A stretch of 14,023 nucleotides of DNA from Chloroflexota bacterium (lineage in GTDB: Bacteria > Chloroflexota > Chloroflexia > Chloroflexales > Kallotenuaceae), in contig JAFAYS010000627.1 in assembly GCA_019240175.1 (NCBI GenBank), forward strand, positions 1-14,023, in the 5' to 3' direction. Shown in pieces: positions 13,886 to 14,023 of the stretch; the first letter of the stretch is position 1, and each line of letters begins with the position of its first letter. A model generated the notes under the pieces. It ran no database searches and was not told where the DNA came from. It saw only the letters and a program-made list of their open reading frames with translations. A program made the translations under genes and the position numbers.

Positions 13886-14023
13886 GCCTGGTGATCTGCT
13901 ACGGCTCGGTGATCGCCGACCGCGTGCTGCAGCTGCCGCGCTTTCCACGGCCCGGCGAGGGCATCCACGCGCTGGGTGAGCAGCTGTATCTCGGCGGCGA
14001 GCCGTGCAACGTCGGCGGGCATC
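13882..14023 (+). CDS. PfkB-family carbohydrate kinase, partial (N-terminal 47 codons)
   Basis: The frame opens with ATG overlapping the CPBP stop (ATGA) and stays open to the right edge. The visible sequence reads MSLVICYGSVIADRVLQLPR, then PRPGEG and LYLGGEPCNVGGH. The GS-IADR-L strand, the PRPGEG turn and the GGEPCNVG glycine-rich segment match the N-terminal lobe of ribokinase/fructokinase-type kinases, where the usual form is GG-A-NVA. Family members phosphorylate sugars or nucleosides with ATP; the substrate cannot be read from this fragment. It has no Shine-Dalgarno of its own, so translation is probably coupled to the CPBP gene. Linkage to GH13 fits sugar use, but that is inference. 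Confidence 0.8.
   Translation, partial: MSLVICYGSVIADRVLQLPRFPRPGEGIHALGEQLYLGGEPCNVGGH

Overview
The window looks like chromosomal DNA from a GC-rich bacterium (about 60% GC or a little more, judged by eye). The most likely source is a member of the Chloroflexota. This is inferred from the family mix: a large TPR membrane protein, a cyanophycin-synthetase-like Mur ligase, and a secreted PD40 protein with a 'YLPLV' stretch just after its signal peptide. No marker gene settles it. There is no tRNA, rRNA, CRISPR array, transposase or phage gene.

Layout: everything from 1 to about 11,520 is on the minus strand, and everything from 11,663 to the right edge is on the plus strand. Minus-strand block A (4108 down to 1) reads as one operon: GT4 glycosyltransferase, TPR/four-TM protein, chorismate synthase (aroC), then a proline-rich membrane protein cut by the left edge. 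Its spacing is very tight (60 bp, a 4-bp ATGA overlap, 5 bp). An AT-rich leader with a 12-bp perfect palindrome lies upstream. Block B (7046-4362) is a single 894-residue membrane-anchored protein with about 18 TPRs, ending in a clear rho-independent terminator. A 300-bp gene-free stretch (7139-7440) follows. It is made of TAGAACC/TTCTAGG heptamers in inverted orientation around a 99-bp tandem G/C-rich element. The right heptamer array runs into the 3' end of the next gene.

Block C (9137-7422) encodes a Mur-ligase protein that resembles cyanophycin synthetase without its ATP-grasp domain. It has a good -35/-10 promoter. Block D holds a membrane-anchored alpha/beta hydrolase (9999-9247), then a secreted PD40/TolB-like beta-propeller protein (11054-10098) with its own terminator, and a small acidic hypothetical protein (11516-11241). 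Block E (plus strand) is a GH13 alpha-glucan hydrolase, a CPBP intramembrane protease and the start of a PfkB-family sugar kinase. The last two overlap by ATGA, so they are probably co-transcribed.

How they may work together: AroC makes chorismate. The GT4 enzyme and the GH13 enzyme may act on alpha-glucans, but they lie in separate transcription units. The rest are envelope proteins. The points most worth a second look are the ATP-grasp-less CphA-like ligase, the foldback heptamer element that supplies that ligase's C-terminus and stop codon, and three genes whose ATG lies exactly 6 nt after a -10-like hexamer, which suggests leaderless transcripts. Coordinates and motifs were read by eye; no database search was run.
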